Assembly (NCBI GenBank): GCA_024683455.1
Contig: JAIKYE010000072.1
Span: forward strand, 1 to 62,500
Length of the DNA: 62,500 nt
Origin: Bacteroidaceae bacterium
GTDB taxonomy: Bacteria > Bacteroidota > Bacteroidia > Bacteroidales > Bacteroidaceae
Reading direction: 5' to 3'
Shown: piece by piece, positions 26,146-35,946 of the stretch
How the letters are laid out: each line of letters begins with the position of its first letter
How positions within the stretch are numbered: the stretch's first letter is position 1
Program-made: the position numbers and the translations under genes
Notes under the pieces: generated by a model
Told to the model about the DNA's origin: nothing
Database searches by the model: none
The model's input: the letters and a program-made list of their open reading frames with translations, nothing else

Positions 26146-26692
26146 GCTGCAAGAACTCCTCTCTAGTCTTTGCCTGATTAAAAGCTCCACAGAAATCACT
26201 GGTAGTAGTAATGCTGCCTTGCTTTTCTACACCACGCATCTGCATACACATATGCTGAGCCTCTATTACCACCATAACACCTAACGGATTCAACGCCTCT
26301 TGGATACACTCACGTATCTGCTTGGTCATGCGTTCCTGAATCTGTAAGCGATGAGAGAAACAATCTACCACACGAGCAATCTTACTAAGACCTGTCACCT
26401 GACCATTGGGGATATAAGCGACATGCACTTTTCCATAGAAGGGAAGCATGTGATGTTCGCAAAGAGAATAGAAATTGATGTCACGGACTATAACCATCTG
26501 ACGATAGTCCTCACTGAACTTGGCTGAGTTAAGAATAGCTATGGGATCCTCTGCATAACCACGGGTTAATGTCCGCATAGCCTTGGCCACACGGTGTGGT
26601 GTCTTGTGCAAACCCTCACGATTTGCATCCTCGCCCATCAACTCAAGGATGCGATGTATATGTTCCTCTAATTCTTTTTCTACGTCTGTCAT
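26132..26692 (-). CDS. folE: GTP cyclohydrolase I
   Basis: Converts GTP to 7,8-dihydroneopterin triphosphate, the first step to folate (and possibly queuosine precursors). A 186-residue protein of standard length: LTRGYAEDP, the zinc-binding [20 protein letters not shown] segment and [10 protein letters not shown] are characteristic. Convergent overlap with dnaG at its 3' end. Upstream SPOR gene is 9 bp away, so the two are likely co-transcribed. Confidence 0.96.
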   Translation of the reverse strand: MTDVEKELEEHIHRILELMGEDANREGLHKTPHRVAKAMRTLTRGYAEDPIAILNSAKFSEDYRQMVIVRDINFYSLCEHHMLPFYGKVHVAYIPNGQVTGLSKIARVVDCFSHRLQIQERMTKQIRECIQEALNPLGVMVVIEAQHMCMQMRGVEKQGSITTTSDFCGAFNQAKTREEFLQLISR

Positions 26693-26701
26693 AGTTATTC
26701 A

Positions 26702-27250
26702 CTAATATTCGCGAACATTAATTTTACTCTTTACAATAACGGCCTCATCAAAACGTCCTGTCTCACGCATCTTATGTAAATATTCATTAGCCTCCTCAAC
26801 AGTACGGAAGTCACCAGCGCGACAAATCCAATGGGGAGACTGAAAACCTGCATAGACGGACAACTCGGGGAAGAAACCTTTTACACGTTCCTTCATTGCC
26901 TGTGCTTCTCCCTTACCTCTACGTGTATTGCCTCCAAGATATACCTGAATACGATAACCGTTCATACGCACACGCACTCCCAATTGCTGTCTGGTAGTAT
27001 CCATAAGAAGCGAATCCGTCACCTGTGGCGTCTTTGCAACAGAGGGCGTAACCTTCTTCTCCATCTTGACAGCAACAGGTGCCGACTTAGGAGCAACACC
27101 ATTTACCAAGTCAGTAATGGCTTTACTCTGATGTAGCACAACCTTACCCTGACCAGGAGTCACAGTCTGAATCTCCTCGGTATATTTTACCTGTGCATGA
27201 ATCACCGCACAGGAAAAGGACAGAGCTAATGTAAGGAGAACATTCTTCAT
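26702..27250 (-). CDS. SPOR-domain periplasmic protein
   Basis: A 182-residue exported protein: signal peptide (about 1-19, ending VIHAQ), a variable linker, and a C-terminal SPOR domain (about 100-180: YRIQVYLGGNTRRGKGEAQA, then ICRAGDFRTVEEANEYL). SPOR domains bind denuded glycans in septal peptidoglycan. The position between tpiA and folE is a conserved Bacteroidales arrangement as I recall it. A terminator-like hairpin separates it from tpiA. Confidence 0.88.
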   Translation of the reverse strand: MKNVLLTLALSFSCAVIHAQVKYTEEIQTVTPGQGKVVLHQSKAITDLVNGVAPKSAPVAVKMEKKVTPSVAKTPQVTDSLLMDTTRQQLGVRVRMNGYRIQVYLGGNTRRGKGEAQAMKERVKGFFPELSVYAGFQSPHWICRAGDFRTVEEANEYLHKMRETGRFDEAVIVKSKINVREY

Positions 27251-27264
27251 ACAGGAACGTTATA

Positions 27265-27304
27265 GAAAATCAGGCTCGCAAACCTTATGGTCTGCGAAAC
27301 CTGA
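27265..27304 (-). terminator. terminator after tpiA
   Basis: A long imperfect inverted repeat (TCAGGCTCGCAAACC with GGTCTGCGAAACCTGA, 4-nt loop). In the minus direction it is followed by TTTTC, as expected for an intrinsic terminator of the tpiA transcript. Confidence 0.7.
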
Positions 27305-27318
27305 ATATAATTATTTGA

Positions 27319-28077
27319 TTACTTCCAAGCGTCAATGATACCCTTGAAATCAGGAGCCTTCAGAGAAGCACCGCCAATCAAGCCACCGTCAATATCGGGC
27401 TTAGCGAACAGCTCGGGAGCATTGCTTGCCTTGCAAGAACCACCATAGAGAATGCTGGTCTCATCAGCAACCTGAGCGCCATAAACCTCAGCAACACAGC
27501 TACGGATGTAAGCGTGAATCTCCTCTGCCTGCTCAGCTGTAGCAGTCTTGCCAGTACCAATAGCCCAGATGGGTTCGTAAGCGAGAACAACATTCTTCCA
27601 CTGCTCTGCTGTCAGGTGGAATACGCTACCAGCCAACTCAGCCTTGCAAACAGCCTCCTGCTTGTTAGCCTCACGCTCAGCCAGACTCTCACCAATACAG
27701 AAGATAACCTTCAGACCATTAGCCAAAGCCAAATCAACCTTCTCCTTCAGAATCTCTGGAGTCTCGTTGTAGTACTCACGACGCTCGCTGTGACCCAAGA
27801 TAACATACTCAGCACCTGTGCTCTTAACCATAGCAGCAGAAACCTCACCAGTGTAAGCACCGCTCTCTTTGTTGGCACAGTTCTCTGCACTTACAGCAAT
27901 TACGCTGTCCTTCAGCAACTCGCTAACAGTTGCCAGGTGAATGAAAGGAGTACCGATAATAACATCACAATTGGGCTTCTCAGCAGCCAAGATATCCTTC
28001 AACTCTGTAGCCAAAGCCACACCTTCCTGCAGGGTCTTGTTCATTTTCCAATTGCCTGCAACAATCTTTTTTCTCAT
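27319..28077 (-). CDS. tpiA: triosephosphate isomerase (3' part of a continuous DoxX-TpiA reading frame)
   Basis: Interconverts dihydroxyacetone phosphate and glyceraldehyde 3-phosphate in glycolysis. The segment from [15 protein letters not shown] is a complete 252-residue [20 protein letters not shown] with the catalytic histidine, [13 protein letters not shown] with the catalytic glutamate, and [10 protein letters not shown] near the end. The reading frame is open without a stop into the upstream membrane-protein gene, so this protein could be made as a separate product from this ATG, as the C-terminal half of a 686-residue fusion, or both. Confidence 0.9.
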   Translation of the reverse strand: MRKKIVAGNWKMNKTLQEGVALATELKDILAAEKPNCDVIIGTPFIHLATVSELLKDSVIAVSAENCANKESGAYTGEVSAAMVKSTGAEYVILGHSERREYYNETPEILKEKVDLALANGLKVIFCIGESLAEREANKQEAVCKAELAGSVFHLTAEQWKNVVLAYEPIWAIGTGKTATAEQAEEIHAYIRSCVAEVYGAQVADETSILYGGSCKASNAPELFAKPDIDGGLIGGASLKAPDFKGIIDAWK

Positions 28078-29379
28078 TTGTAATTTGTTTTTTAATGGTT
28101 TAATATTATGTAAGTTTCTCAATTTCCACATCACCCATAAGTTATCTGCCAAGGCAAAGAATATCAGCGGCAAGACGTACCAGAGGAATATCTTGAATGC
28201 CTTCTGGCGTAAGCTGCTCTCAGCAGGATGGAAAGCTGGAAGCTGCTCCACAGGTGCTGTAAGTTCCTCCTCACCCGGAATGGTGGTCTGAGGCCATTTA
28301 TTCTCTATAACACCATTATGCAGTAGCATCAAGCCCGGATTGGAACGTACCATTGTCTTCAGCACCTCTGCATCTGTATAACAGAACGGATATTCAGCTC
28401 CTGTGAGTTCAATCCACTTAGCAATACCCTCTTTTCCGCTTGAAGTAAGACAGAGAAACTGATACCCGTTCTCAGTACAGTAGTCATAAAGACTTATCAA
28501 GCGCTCCATCATGCTGTCATCTGCCTTCTCAAGATAAGGAGACACAAGCAGGAACACATAACCAGAATCCATAACCACCTGCGGCGTAATATCCTCTCCT
28601 GTCTCAGCCGATATGATTTGCAAAGATTCTGTACCAGAATCCTTACTTTCCTCTCCTATTGTGACTGTCTTGCTGTCTATGAATGTCCAAGTGCTATCTG
28701 GATAATCTTCTAGCGTGAACTCCTTCTGTACACCATCCTTCTCCAGAATGAATGTTGTTTCATATTGCACATCAGACGTCAGGGCTTTCTTAAGATCTGC
28801 TCCTATATGATAGGGACGGAAGTCCACTACAGGCAGGTAAAACAGATTGTAAGAAGCAAAGACTATAGCAAAGGTCCATGAATAGATTGAAACCGTCCAT
28901 TGATGCCTCTTTGTCATGGCCCTTCTCATCAGTCTGTAATAACGTAAGACCAACACTGCTGCAGCCAGCAAAACGACATTCTTTCCAAACGTCTGCCAAT
29001 TAGTGAGTTTAATGGCATCGCCAAAACAGCCACAGTCAGCTATTGGGTTGGCTACAGCAAGGTAAAACGTGAGTGGCGTCATAACAGCCAAGAACAATAT
29101 CATGGTTGTTGACGTTAAGCGGCGTTTAATGCCAAAGAGCATGTAGATTCCCATTACAAACTCCAAGGCAGAGAAGAGAACGGCAAGCAACAAAGGAATA
29201 GAGGCAAACAGCGTGTCAGAAAAACCAAATGCCGCAAGATAATCCTCTATCTTATATTCGGTACCCTTGGGGTCTATCAACTTAACCGTTCCGGATAAAA
29301 TGAATGTAAGAGACAGCAGGCAGCGTGAGACAACGACAGCTGTCCAAACAATTTTATTCCTGATTTTCCTCTTCACCAA
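28078..29379 (-). CDS. DoxX-like (BT_3928-type) membrane protein, in frame with tpiA
   Basis: About 434 residues before the tpiA methionine. Five N-terminal transmembrane helices (about 10-30, 57-82, 90-110, 128-147, 160-185; the [12 protein letters not shown] motif lies between helices three and four), a periplasmic domain of about 190-385, and a sixth helix (about 395-425). This matches the DoxX/MauE-like Bacteroidetes family encoded next to tpiA. No stop codon separates it from tpiA: the linker reads [13 protein letters not shown] then TpiA. Six helices would put the C-terminus in the cytoplasm, compatible with a fused isomerase. No ATG is available at the start: the first codons are TTG at 29379 or GTG at 29376, just after an in-frame TGA. 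It overlaps DUF1599 by 26 bp. Confidence 0.8.
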
Positions 29380-29917
29380 ACGTCAGTTTTATCAAGCCGA
29401 AAACAGCATAATTCATCATGTCCATATAGTTCGCGTCGATGCCCTCTGACACCAACGTGTCTCCTCCAAGAGACTCTATCTGCTTTGTACGGAATATCTT
29501 CATGAGTATGAGGTCGGTATAGCTACTGATACGCATTCCGCGCCAAGCCTCATCATAATCATGATTCTTACGGAGCATCAGTGCCAGTGTCTTCTGAGCA
29601 TGTTTGTCATAAGCCGCAAGTGCCTCCTGCTCTGTCATATCATCCGGTGTCTCAGAATACCCCAACTCTAACTGTATCAGACCTATGATGGCATAATTAA
29701 CAATACCAATAAACTCTGAAGCAATACCTTCGCCCACCAAGTTTACGCCTGAGGTCTCTATACTACGGATTCTGTTAGCTTTTATGTATATCTGGTCTGT
29801 GAGCGAGGTAGGACGCATAATACGCCATGCAGCACCATAATCATGCAATTTTTTGGCGAAGAGTGAACGGCACTCCGCCATTACCTGCTCAAACTGTTCC
29901 TTAGTCTCCATGTACAT
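29354..29917 (-). CDS. DUF1599 protein (nucleotide-modification-associated domain 1)
   Basis: A 187-residue soluble protein that is an internal duplication: [11 protein letters not shown] with [15 protein letters not shown] at about 25-52, and [11 protein letters not shown] with [15 protein letters not shown] at about 118-146. Each copy is followed by a [15 protein letters not shown] helix. DUF1599 proteins are predicted nucleotide-related enzymes; the function is not established. An ATG two codons later (29911) is an alternative start. It carries its own promoter and heads the DUF1599-DoxX-tpiA unit. Confidence 0.88.
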   Translation of the reverse strand: MYMETKEQFEQVMAECRSLFAKKLHDYGAAWRIMRPTSLTDQIYIKANRIRSIETSGVNLVGEGIASEFIGIVNYAIIGLIQLELGYSETPDDMTEQEALAAYDKHAQKTLALMLRKNHDYDEAWRGMRISSYTDLILMKIFRTKQIESLGGDTLVSEGIDANYMDMMNYAVFGLIKLTFGEEENQE

Positions 29918-29931
29918 TATATATTATTGTG

Positions 29932-29963
29932 CAAAGGTACGCCAACTTTCTCTATTCTCCAAA
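29932..29963 (-). promoter_or_regulatory. promoter of the DUF1599-DoxX-tpiA operon
   Basis: Minus-strand TTTG (29963-29960), 20 bp, then TACCTTTG (29939-29932): an exact consensus fit, 15 bp before the start codon. Confidence 0.75.
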
Positions 29964-29973
29964 TTTCGAGGAT

Positions 29974-30010
29974 AAAAAGAAGGCACCCATGGATATTTCC
30001 ATAAGTGCCC
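29974..30010 (-). terminator. terminator after the M23/LysM gene
   Basis: On the minus strand an inverted repeat GGCAC / GTGCC with an inner CATGGA / TCCAT pairing is followed by CTTTTT (complement of 29974-29979). It ends about 10 bp upstream of the next promoter. Confidence 0.65.
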
Positions 30011-30035
30011 ATATTTTTTAAACTTATCTCTGCTA

Positions 30036-30998
30036 TCAGCTATGCTTAAGAATCTGACCAACACTGAGCGTTGATGTCTGCTTGATTCCATTAAGACGAC
30101 ACAATTCCTTAACAGAGGTCTTGTACTTCTTAGCAATAGAAGAAAGTGTTTCGCCAGACTTTACCTTATGGATAGCGGTACGTGGCTTAGCCTTCTGCGT
30201 AGCAATCATCTGCTGCTGGAAGTTTCTACTTTCTTCTGCCTTATCCTCAGCAGCATTCTCTTCGTTCTCATTAGCAGCCAAAACACCATTTGCATTCATT
30301 AGAGAGCCGCTACCGTTTGAACGATATACATAATAATCGGCTTTCACATCCTGCATTTCGAAGTTAAACAATCGCTCTGGGTCAATAAATTTACCCAAGA
30401 ATCGAGTTTCAAAGTGCAAATGAGAACCTGTTGTACGACCAGTAACACCACCCAAGCCAATAGGTTCACCAGCCTTTACTACTTGATCTTCCTTTACCAA
30501 CTGTTTACTCAAATGACCATACAAGGTTTCCAATCCATTGGCATGACGTATGATAACATAACGACCGTAACCTTTACCCTCAAAGGCTACCACACGAATC
30601 TTGCCTGTAAAAGCAGCACGGATGGTATCACCAATGTAAACCTTAATATCCGTTCCATAATGATTGCGATGGAATGCTTTACGATAGCCATAATGGCTGG
30701 TCACCAAACGAGTATCTGTAGGCATATGGAAGCCACGCAAATCAATCTTGTATTCTTCAGGCATCTGCACACCATAATGAGTGGTATAAACATTGTTCCA
30801 TTCGGGATACAATGCAGATGCAGGTGGCTGTGCAGCCTCTTCGTGCTGAAGCAAACGCACAATAGACAGACTATCGATTGCACGCATCTTCTTATCTACT
30901 GGGGCCATGCTGGCCAATTTATCTTGCGCGACACCAGAAGTGGCTACGCAAGCCATAAACATTGTAAAAATGAACTTCTTTACTATCATTGTTTTCAT
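30036..30998 (-). CDS. M23-family peptidoglycan metallopeptidase with C-terminal LysM domain
   Basis: A 320-residue exported cell-wall enzyme. The start chosen (ATG at 30998) gives MKTMIVKKFIFTMFMACVATSGVAQ, a good signal peptide; an earlier ATG at 31022 would overlap ndk. The M23/LytM domain has the zinc motifs NHYGTDI and GSHLHFE (about 125-220). A low-complexity glutamate-rich linker follows, then a LysM domain (about 275-320: KVKSGETLSSIAKKYKTS). Probably cuts peptide cross-links during growth or division. Transcribed downstream of ndk. Confidence 0.92.
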   Translation of the reverse strand: MKTMIVKKFIFTMFMACVATSGVAQDKLASMAPVDKKMRAIDSLSIVRLLQHEEAAQPPASALYPEWNNVYTTHYGVQMPEEYKIDLRGFHMPTDTRLVTSHYGYRKAFHRNHYGTDIKVYIGDTIRAAFTGKIRVVAFEGKGYGRYVIIRHANGLETLYGHLSKQLVKEDQVVKAGEPIGLGGVTGRTTGSHLHFETRFLGKFIDPERLFNFEMQDVKADYYVYRSNGSGSLMNANGVLAANENEENAAEDKAEESRNFQQQMIATQKAKPRTAIHKVKSGETLSSIAKKYKTSVKELCRLNGIKQTSTLSVGQILKHS

Positions 30999-31008
30999 TT
31001 TTTTTGCA

Positions 31009-31476
31009 TTAGTTTGCTTCATCTACTGCATATAGGCGATCCATATTCAAATTACCCAAATCAAAGATTTCTTCGGGCTTAAAGAATCGATTCAACTCTA
31101 TCGCAGCAGCCTCTGGCGAGTCAGAAGCATGAACAATATTCTGCTGGTTACTCATACAATAATCACCACGGATAGTTCCAGCATCTGCCTTACGACCATT
31201 GGTATAACCTGTAATGTAACGAACCACTGCGATTGCATCAACACCTTCAAGACACATGGCAATGACAGGAGTTTTCATCATTGAAGCCTTAAGAGAAGGG
31301 AAAAATGGCTTTTTCACCAAATGAGCATAATGTTCCTCAAGGATAGCATCGTCTAACTGCAACATCTTCATTCCAGCAATACGAAGACCTTTCTTCTCAA
31401 AACGATTAATAATTTCTCCTATCAGAGCTCTCTGTATCGTGCTTGGTTTCAACAAAACCAGGGTTCTTTCCAGCAT
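31009..31476 (-). CDS. ndk: nucleoside-diphosphate kinase
   Basis: Transfers phosphate between nucleoside tri- and diphosphates through a histidine intermediate. A 155-residue protein of typical size: N-terminal TLVLLKPSTIQRALIGEII, the active-site histidine in QNIVHASDS (about 118), and GLRIAGMKM. Some canonical residues at the nucleotide-site end are varied (for example YCMSN), as is common in Bacteroidetes. It is followed 11 bp downstream by the M23 gene. Confidence 0.95.
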   Translation of the reverse strand: MLERTLVLLKPSTIQRALIGEIINRFEKKGLRIAGMKMLQLDDAILEEHYAHLVKKPFFPSLKASMMKTPVIAMCLEGVDAIAVVRYITGYTNGRKADAGTIRGDYCMSNQQNIVHASDSPEAAAIELNRFFKPEEIFDLGNLNMDRLYAVDEAN

Positions 31477-31531
31477 GAGAATTTATTTAAATTTCTATTT
31501 TTCCAAATGGACTATTTCCACTTTTCGGGTG

Positions 31532-31562
31532 CAAAGGTATAAAGAAAAAATAAAACGGCAAA
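31532..31562 (-). promoter_or_regulatory. ndk promoter
   Basis: Minus-strand TTTG (31562-31559), 19 bp, then TACCTTTG (31539-31532), exact Bacteroidetes consensus, 56 bp before ndk. It lies just outside the 3' end of the PQQ gene. Confidence 0.7.
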
Positions 31563-31567
31563 GATTT

Positions 31568-33202
31568 TTAACTCTTTTTTCGATTCGCAATCGTTAGCTT
31601 ATAGATAGTTTTTCCCCGAGAACCAATAACGATTTGGTCCCCCACGACAACAGGGGAAGACTCAAAATTGGAGCCTACATGCAAACAACAAAGCTCCTTT
31701 CCATCCTTACCATCAAAGAGATAAACAAAGCCATAAGTATCAGCCGTCAGAACATAACACTCGTCTTTTTCGTTAAGGAACAACACAGGGGAAGACCAAG
31801 CATAATTGCACATCTTCACGCGATAAAGAATCTCCCCCGTATGTTTGCTAATGGCCATAAAATATCCAGGACGTTGTGTTCCTATGCTATTTTCCACGAA
31901 ATTAACAAAAATTACATCTTTACAGTTTCCCTGCCCCAACAGAGGAGTTGCGTAATATCCACCATCAAAGTGTTTCTCTCCAACTTCCGCCTTATATGCC
32001 AGCGTTTTCAGACACCACACTTCACTCCCATCCAGAACATTTAGCTTGACTAGGCGTGCCGTACCCTCCAATCCTTGGCGATCAACTTCACATCCCACAT
32101 ACACATACGGCGTATCCGCCTCCATCTCAATAACAGGGGAGGCATCTATGTCATCACCAAGACTGTAATACCAAACAGGTTGCATAGTGTTAAGGTCAAC
32201 ACACACTACGCTGCCATGATTATCCCCGACTATCCCATAATTGGCTACCACAGCAATAGAACTTTCTATACCACCAGCAACAAACGTATTTTTTTTACGA
32301 AATCGAAAAGTAGAATGAAGCGAAAGATTTCCGTTCTCCTCAATTAAAAACTTGTATAGTGTACCATTCTCACTGGGACGAATAAGGAAATGGCCCAATC
32401 TGACGGGGGACGAATCATAAGCATGCCATCCGCGCCACGCTTTAAAATCCTTGCCATAAAAGTGCGTTATTCTGTGTTGAAAAAGATTGACACACATAGC
32501 ACCTATATATTCAACAGCAGGAACCCCTTGACCTATATAAAGATTTCCATTCATGGTTGGGTCTAAAGATACCGTCCCCTTAATAGGATTCGTTACATCT
32601 ATTGACGGGCGACTCTGCTTACCTGTCTCAAAATCTAGGAAATAGGCTTTAGAACAAAGGGAACCGAATATAATTTCTTGTTTGGATAGTTTATATCCAT
32701 CAGAAGGCAGTTCTTTATGAAAACGCCGCAACACACTATCTGGCCAACACACATAGAGGGGTTGTCCCGTCCAACCAGTTCCGCCACCCCATGTCCCGAC
32801 AGACGTTTCTCTGTTGTCCATTTCAGTATCAAAAGTCCAGTTGACAATAAGTGTATCTGGGCAGCCTGTCACTCTTCCGCAAAAATCGGCATTACGTTTA
32901 AGATTTCCGCGAAAAGTAAACACGCCGGGGGCTCCCATGTACAAATCCTCAAGGTCATCAATAGTGCCACTATGGAGGGTATCAAACACATCCACTTTGT
33001 AATCCAAAGCTTCGACGGAGGTAAACTGAGTGGCGGGATAAGGCTTTGTTTTAGATTCCAACTTCATTTCCGCGACAAGAGAATCCTCATCCGTATTACC
33101 TTTGGACGTTCGAGCACTTCTTCCACAAGCATAAAAAGCAATAACAATAGCAGTAAGCAAGAAAACTTTTTGACCTCTACGATATCCTACTCCAATCTTC
33201 AT
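31568..33202 (-). CDS. PQQ-type beta-propeller lipoprotein
   Basis: A 544-residue exported protein. N-terminal hydrophobic segment ending FYACGRS gives a lipobox-like cysteine at residue 26, so it is probably a lipoprotein. The rest is a PQQ/WD-type beta-propeller with repeated blade motifs such as GSVVCVDLNTMQPVWYYSLG, YVYVGCEVDRQG and YGFVYLFDGKDGKELCCLHVG. No enzymatic site is recognisable; these propellers often mediate binding, as in BamB-like proteins, but no specific partner can be named. Its start overlaps the end of recG by 26 bp, so it is translationally coupled downstream of recG. Confidence 0.82.
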   Translation of the reverse strand: MKIGVGYRRGQKVFLLTAIVIAFYACGRSARTSKGNTDEDSLVAEMKLESKTKPYPATQFTSVEALDYKVDVFDTLHSGTIDDLEDLYMGAPGVFTFRGNLKRNADFCGRVTGCPDTLIVNWTFDTEMDNRETSVGTWGGGTGWTGQPLYVCWPDSVLRRFHKELPSDGYKLSKQEIIFGSLCSKAYFLDFETGKQSRPSIDVTNPIKGTVSLDPTMNGNLYIGQGVPAVEYIGAMCVNLFQHRITHFYGKDFKAWRGWHAYDSSPVRLGHFLIRPSENGTLYKFLIEENGNLSLHSTFRFRKKNTFVAGGIESSIAVVANYGIVGDNHGSVVCVDLNTMQPVWYYSLGDDIDASPVIEMEADTPYVYVGCEVDRQGLEGTARLVKLNVLDGSEVWCLKTLAYKAEVGEKHFDGGYYATPLLGQGNCKDVIFVNFVENSIGTQRPGYFMAISKHTGEILYRVKMCNYAWSSPVLFLNEKDECYVLTADTYGFVYLFDGKDGKELCCLHVGSNFESSPVVVGDQIVIGSRGKTIYKLTIANRKKS

Positions 33203-35273
33203 CTTTCTGGTTCAATTCGTTCAGGCGATTCCATAGCATCTGGTTTTCTGGCAGATTTTGCTGGGGATCGGCATCAAGGACAGCTGTAGCCGTATCGCGA
33301 GCCAACTGCACCAGCTGACCGTCACGTGCCAAGTTTGCCAATTTCAAATCAAATGCCACACCACTCTGCTGCGTACCTTCCAAATCACCGGGGCCGCGAA
33401 GTTTCAAATCTTCCTCAGCAATTTCAAACCCATCATTTGTCTCTGTCATAATTTGGATACGTCTTCTGGTATCTCTTGCCAACTCGTACCCTGTAACCAA
33501 TATACAATAAGACTGCTTAGCTCCACGACCAACTCTTCCTCTAAGTTGATGAAGCTGAGACAGTCCGAATCGTTCTGCATTTTGGATAACAATCACAGAA
33601 GCATTAGGTACATTTACACCCACCTCTATTACTGTAGTGGCAACAAGAATCTGCGTCTCACCGCTGACAAACTTCTGCATCTCCGCATCCTTATCGGTTG
33701 GCTTCATTTGTCCATGTACCATACTGAGTCGGTAATTAGGGAACACCTGCTGTAGATGCACATACTCTTCCTCAACATTCTTCAATGCCAACTTCTCACT
33801 TTCTTTAACCAAAGGAAAAACAAAATAAACCTGATGCCCAGCTTCTATCTCTCGCTGTATTCCCTGATAAAGAACTTCAGGCTTATTGTCATAGGCATGA
33901 ATCGTTTTTATGGGTTTTCTGCCAGGAGGAAGTTCATCTATTACGGATACATCCAAATCTCCATATAACGTCATGGCTAAGGTACGCGGAATGGGAGTGG
34001 CAGTCATCACCAACACATGAGGCGGAACCTGACTTTTCTTCCAGAGACGGGCTCTCTGCGCTACGCCAAAACGATGTTGCTCATCAATTACAGCAAACCC
34101 CAATCGCTGGAACTCCACATTATCCTCTATTATGGCATGGGTTCCCACCAAGATATTCACCGTTCCGTCCTTAAGGCCATCTAATATTGCCTGGCGACGC
34201 TTCCCCTTAATTGTTCCTGTAAGCAATTCTACACGAACGGGCATATCACCAAGGAAAGAGCGGAATGTTTCCAAATGCTGTTCGGCAAGAATTTCGGTAG
34301 GTGCCATGATACAAGACTGGAACCCGTTGTCTAACGCCAACAACATGGTCATTAACGCCACCAAAGTCTTACCACTTCCTACATCACCTTGCAGCAATCT
34401 GTTCATCTGCCGGCCGCTATTCATATCCACTCGCATCTCTTTTATGACACGCTTTTGCGCTCCCGTCAGTTGGAATGGAAGATGGTGATAATAGAAATTA
34501 TTAAACGTATCGCCAACCTTCTCGAAACAATAACCATGTCTCTTTGCCTGACGTTCACGAGAATACCTGAGGATAGAAAGTTGTATATAGAAGAGTTCTT
34601 CAAACTTTAACCGCATAGTGGCACTGGAAAGTTCCATTGCCGTAGAAGGATAGTGAGCCAAACGCAAGGCTTTATCCAACGACATCAGGTGCAGTTTTTC
34701 TATTATATATTCAGGAAGTGTTTCTGGGAATGGCTCCTGAAGCTTTGTAAACAACGTACTGGTAAAATGTTCCAACGAGCGCGAATTAAGACCCGCCTTC
34801 TTCATTTTCTCCGTGGTGTTGTAATATGGCTGCATGCTCATCTTACTAAGGACAAGCGTATTCGCAGGATCTATATCGGGATGCGTAATATTGATACGTC
34901 CGTTAAAAGCATTTGGCCTGCCAAAGACAATATAATCCGTTCGCACCTTATATGCTTTCTTAATATAACTGATGCCGTTAAACCACACCAAATCCATCAG
35001 CATGAAGCCATCCGTAAAATGCGCTATCAGATGTTTCTTTCTACCAGCGCCAGCTTCTTCAAAACTTAAGATTTGCCCTTTCACCTGAACAAAAGGCATA
35101 TCTGTAGTAAGCTCACTTATCTTATAAAGCCTGCTGCGGTCAATATGCTTATATGGGAAATAATAGAGAAGGTCATGCCATGAGTTGATATTCAACTCTT
35201 GACTAAGCATCTTGGCCCTGCTAGGCCCTATGCCCGGCAAATAGGTTAGCTCTATTTTTCTCAGATCTTGCAT
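33177..35273 (-). CDS. recG: ATP-dependent DNA helicase RecG
   Basis: A 698-residue branch-migration helicase that remodels stalled replication forks. The N-terminal wedge domain starts YLPGIGPSRAKML; helicase motifs follow at about 280-470: QGDVGSGKT (Walker A), DEQHRFG (Walker B), VMTATPIPRTL, and later TTVIEVGVNVPNASVIVIQNAERFGLSQLHQLRGRVGRG in split form. Length is normal. Between ispD and the PQQ lipoprotein in a compact minus-strand operon. Confidence 0.96.
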   Translation of the reverse strand: MQDLRKIELTYLPGIGPSRAKMLSQELNINSWHDLLYYFPYKHIDRSRLYKISELTTDMPFVQVKGQILSFEEAGAGRKKHLIAHFTDGFMLMDLVWFNGISYIKKAYKVRTDYIVFGRPNAFNGRINITHPDIDPANTLVLSKMSMQPYYNTTEKMKKAGLNSRSLEHFTSTLFTKLQEPFPETLPEYIIEKLHLMSLDKALRLAHYPSTAMELSSATMRLKFEELFYIQLSILRYSRERQAKRHGYCFEKVGDTFNNFYYHHLPFQLTGAQKRVIKEMRVDMNSGRQMNRLLQGDVGSGKTLVALMTMLLALDNGFQSCIMAPTEILAEQHLETFRSFLGDMPVRVELLTGTIKGKRRQAILDGLKDGTVNILVGTHAIIEDNVEFQRLGFAVIDEQHRFGVAQRARLWKKSQVPPHVLVMTATPIPRTLAMTLYGDLDVSVIDELPPGRKPIKTIHAYDNKPEVLYQGIQREIEAGHQVYFVFPLVKESEKLALKNVEEEYVHLQQVFPNYRLSMVHGQMKPTDKDAEMQKFVSGETQILVATTVIEVGVNVPNASVIVIQNAERFGLSQLHQLRGRVGRGAKQSYCILVTGYELARDTRRRIQIMTETNDGFEIAEEDLKLRGPGDLEGTQQSGVAFDLKLANLARDGQLVQLARDTATAVLDADPQQNLPENQMLWNRLNELNQKDEDWSRIS

Positions 35274-35276
35274 TAC

Positions 35277-35945
35277 TCAAAGCAATCCATTGACAAAGCA
35301 AATATCAGCAGGTGTCGTTATCTTTATATTCTCACGATTACCTTCAACAAGGAACACAGGTTTACCCATCCTCTCCACCACAGAGGCATCATCCGTAAAA
35401 AAAGAGGTATATGGCTGGCGATAAGCCTCTTTCAACAATGATATATGGAATGTTTGCGGTGTCTGCACCAATTTATATTCATCGCGCGGAACAGTAACAC
35501 TTGACCCGTCCTTACGGATATGTCGCACTGTTTCTACAACTGGGATAACAGGCACAACAGCCCCCATCTTAATAGCCTCATCATAACAACGTCGAATAGT
35601 CTCGACCGTCACAAATGGCCTCACCCCATCATGAATACCAACAATACCCGCGGCATCATCTGGTATCAACTTTAGACCGTTGCTTACTGAATGAAAACGC
35701 GTTTCACCACCATTGGCTATCTGCACAGGGACATCAAAAGTGTACTCGCAGCAAAGCTGCTGCCAGTATTCCTGCTGAGCAACGGGCAAAACAAGAATAA
35801 TTTTGATATCAGGATAAGCCTCCCGAAAGACCTCTATGGTACGCATCAGCACCGGTTTTCCGCCAATAGGCAAAAACTGTTTAGGAATCTCTCCGCCCAT
35901 ACGAAGGCCCTTCCCTCCGGCCACAAGAATGGCATAGCGTTCCAT
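35277..35945 (-). CDS. ispD: 2-C-methyl-D-erythritol 4-phosphate cytidylyltransferase
   Basis: Third enzyme of the non-mevalonate (MEP) isoprenoid pathway, forming CDP-methylerythritol from CTP. The ATG at 35945 gives [18 protein letters not shown], with the nucleotide-binding loop at the N-terminus; 222 residues. Other signatures are [10 protein letters not shown], the VPVVETV segment and [18 protein letters not shown] three codons upstream would overlap the stop codon of the DJ-1 gene. Preceded by DJ-1 and followed by recG. Confidence 0.95.
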   Translation of the reverse strand: MERYAILVAGGKGLRMGGEIPKQFLPIGGKPVLMRTIEVFREAYPDIKIILVLPVAQQEYWQQLCCEYTFDVPVQIANGGETRFHSVSNGLKLIPDDAAGIVGIHDGVRPFVTVETIRRCYDEAIKMGAVVPVIPVVETVRHIRKDGSSVTVPRDEYKLVQTPQTFHISLLKEAYRQPYTSFFTDDASVVERMGKPVFLVEGNRENIKITTPADICFVNGLL

Positions 35946-35946
35946 A

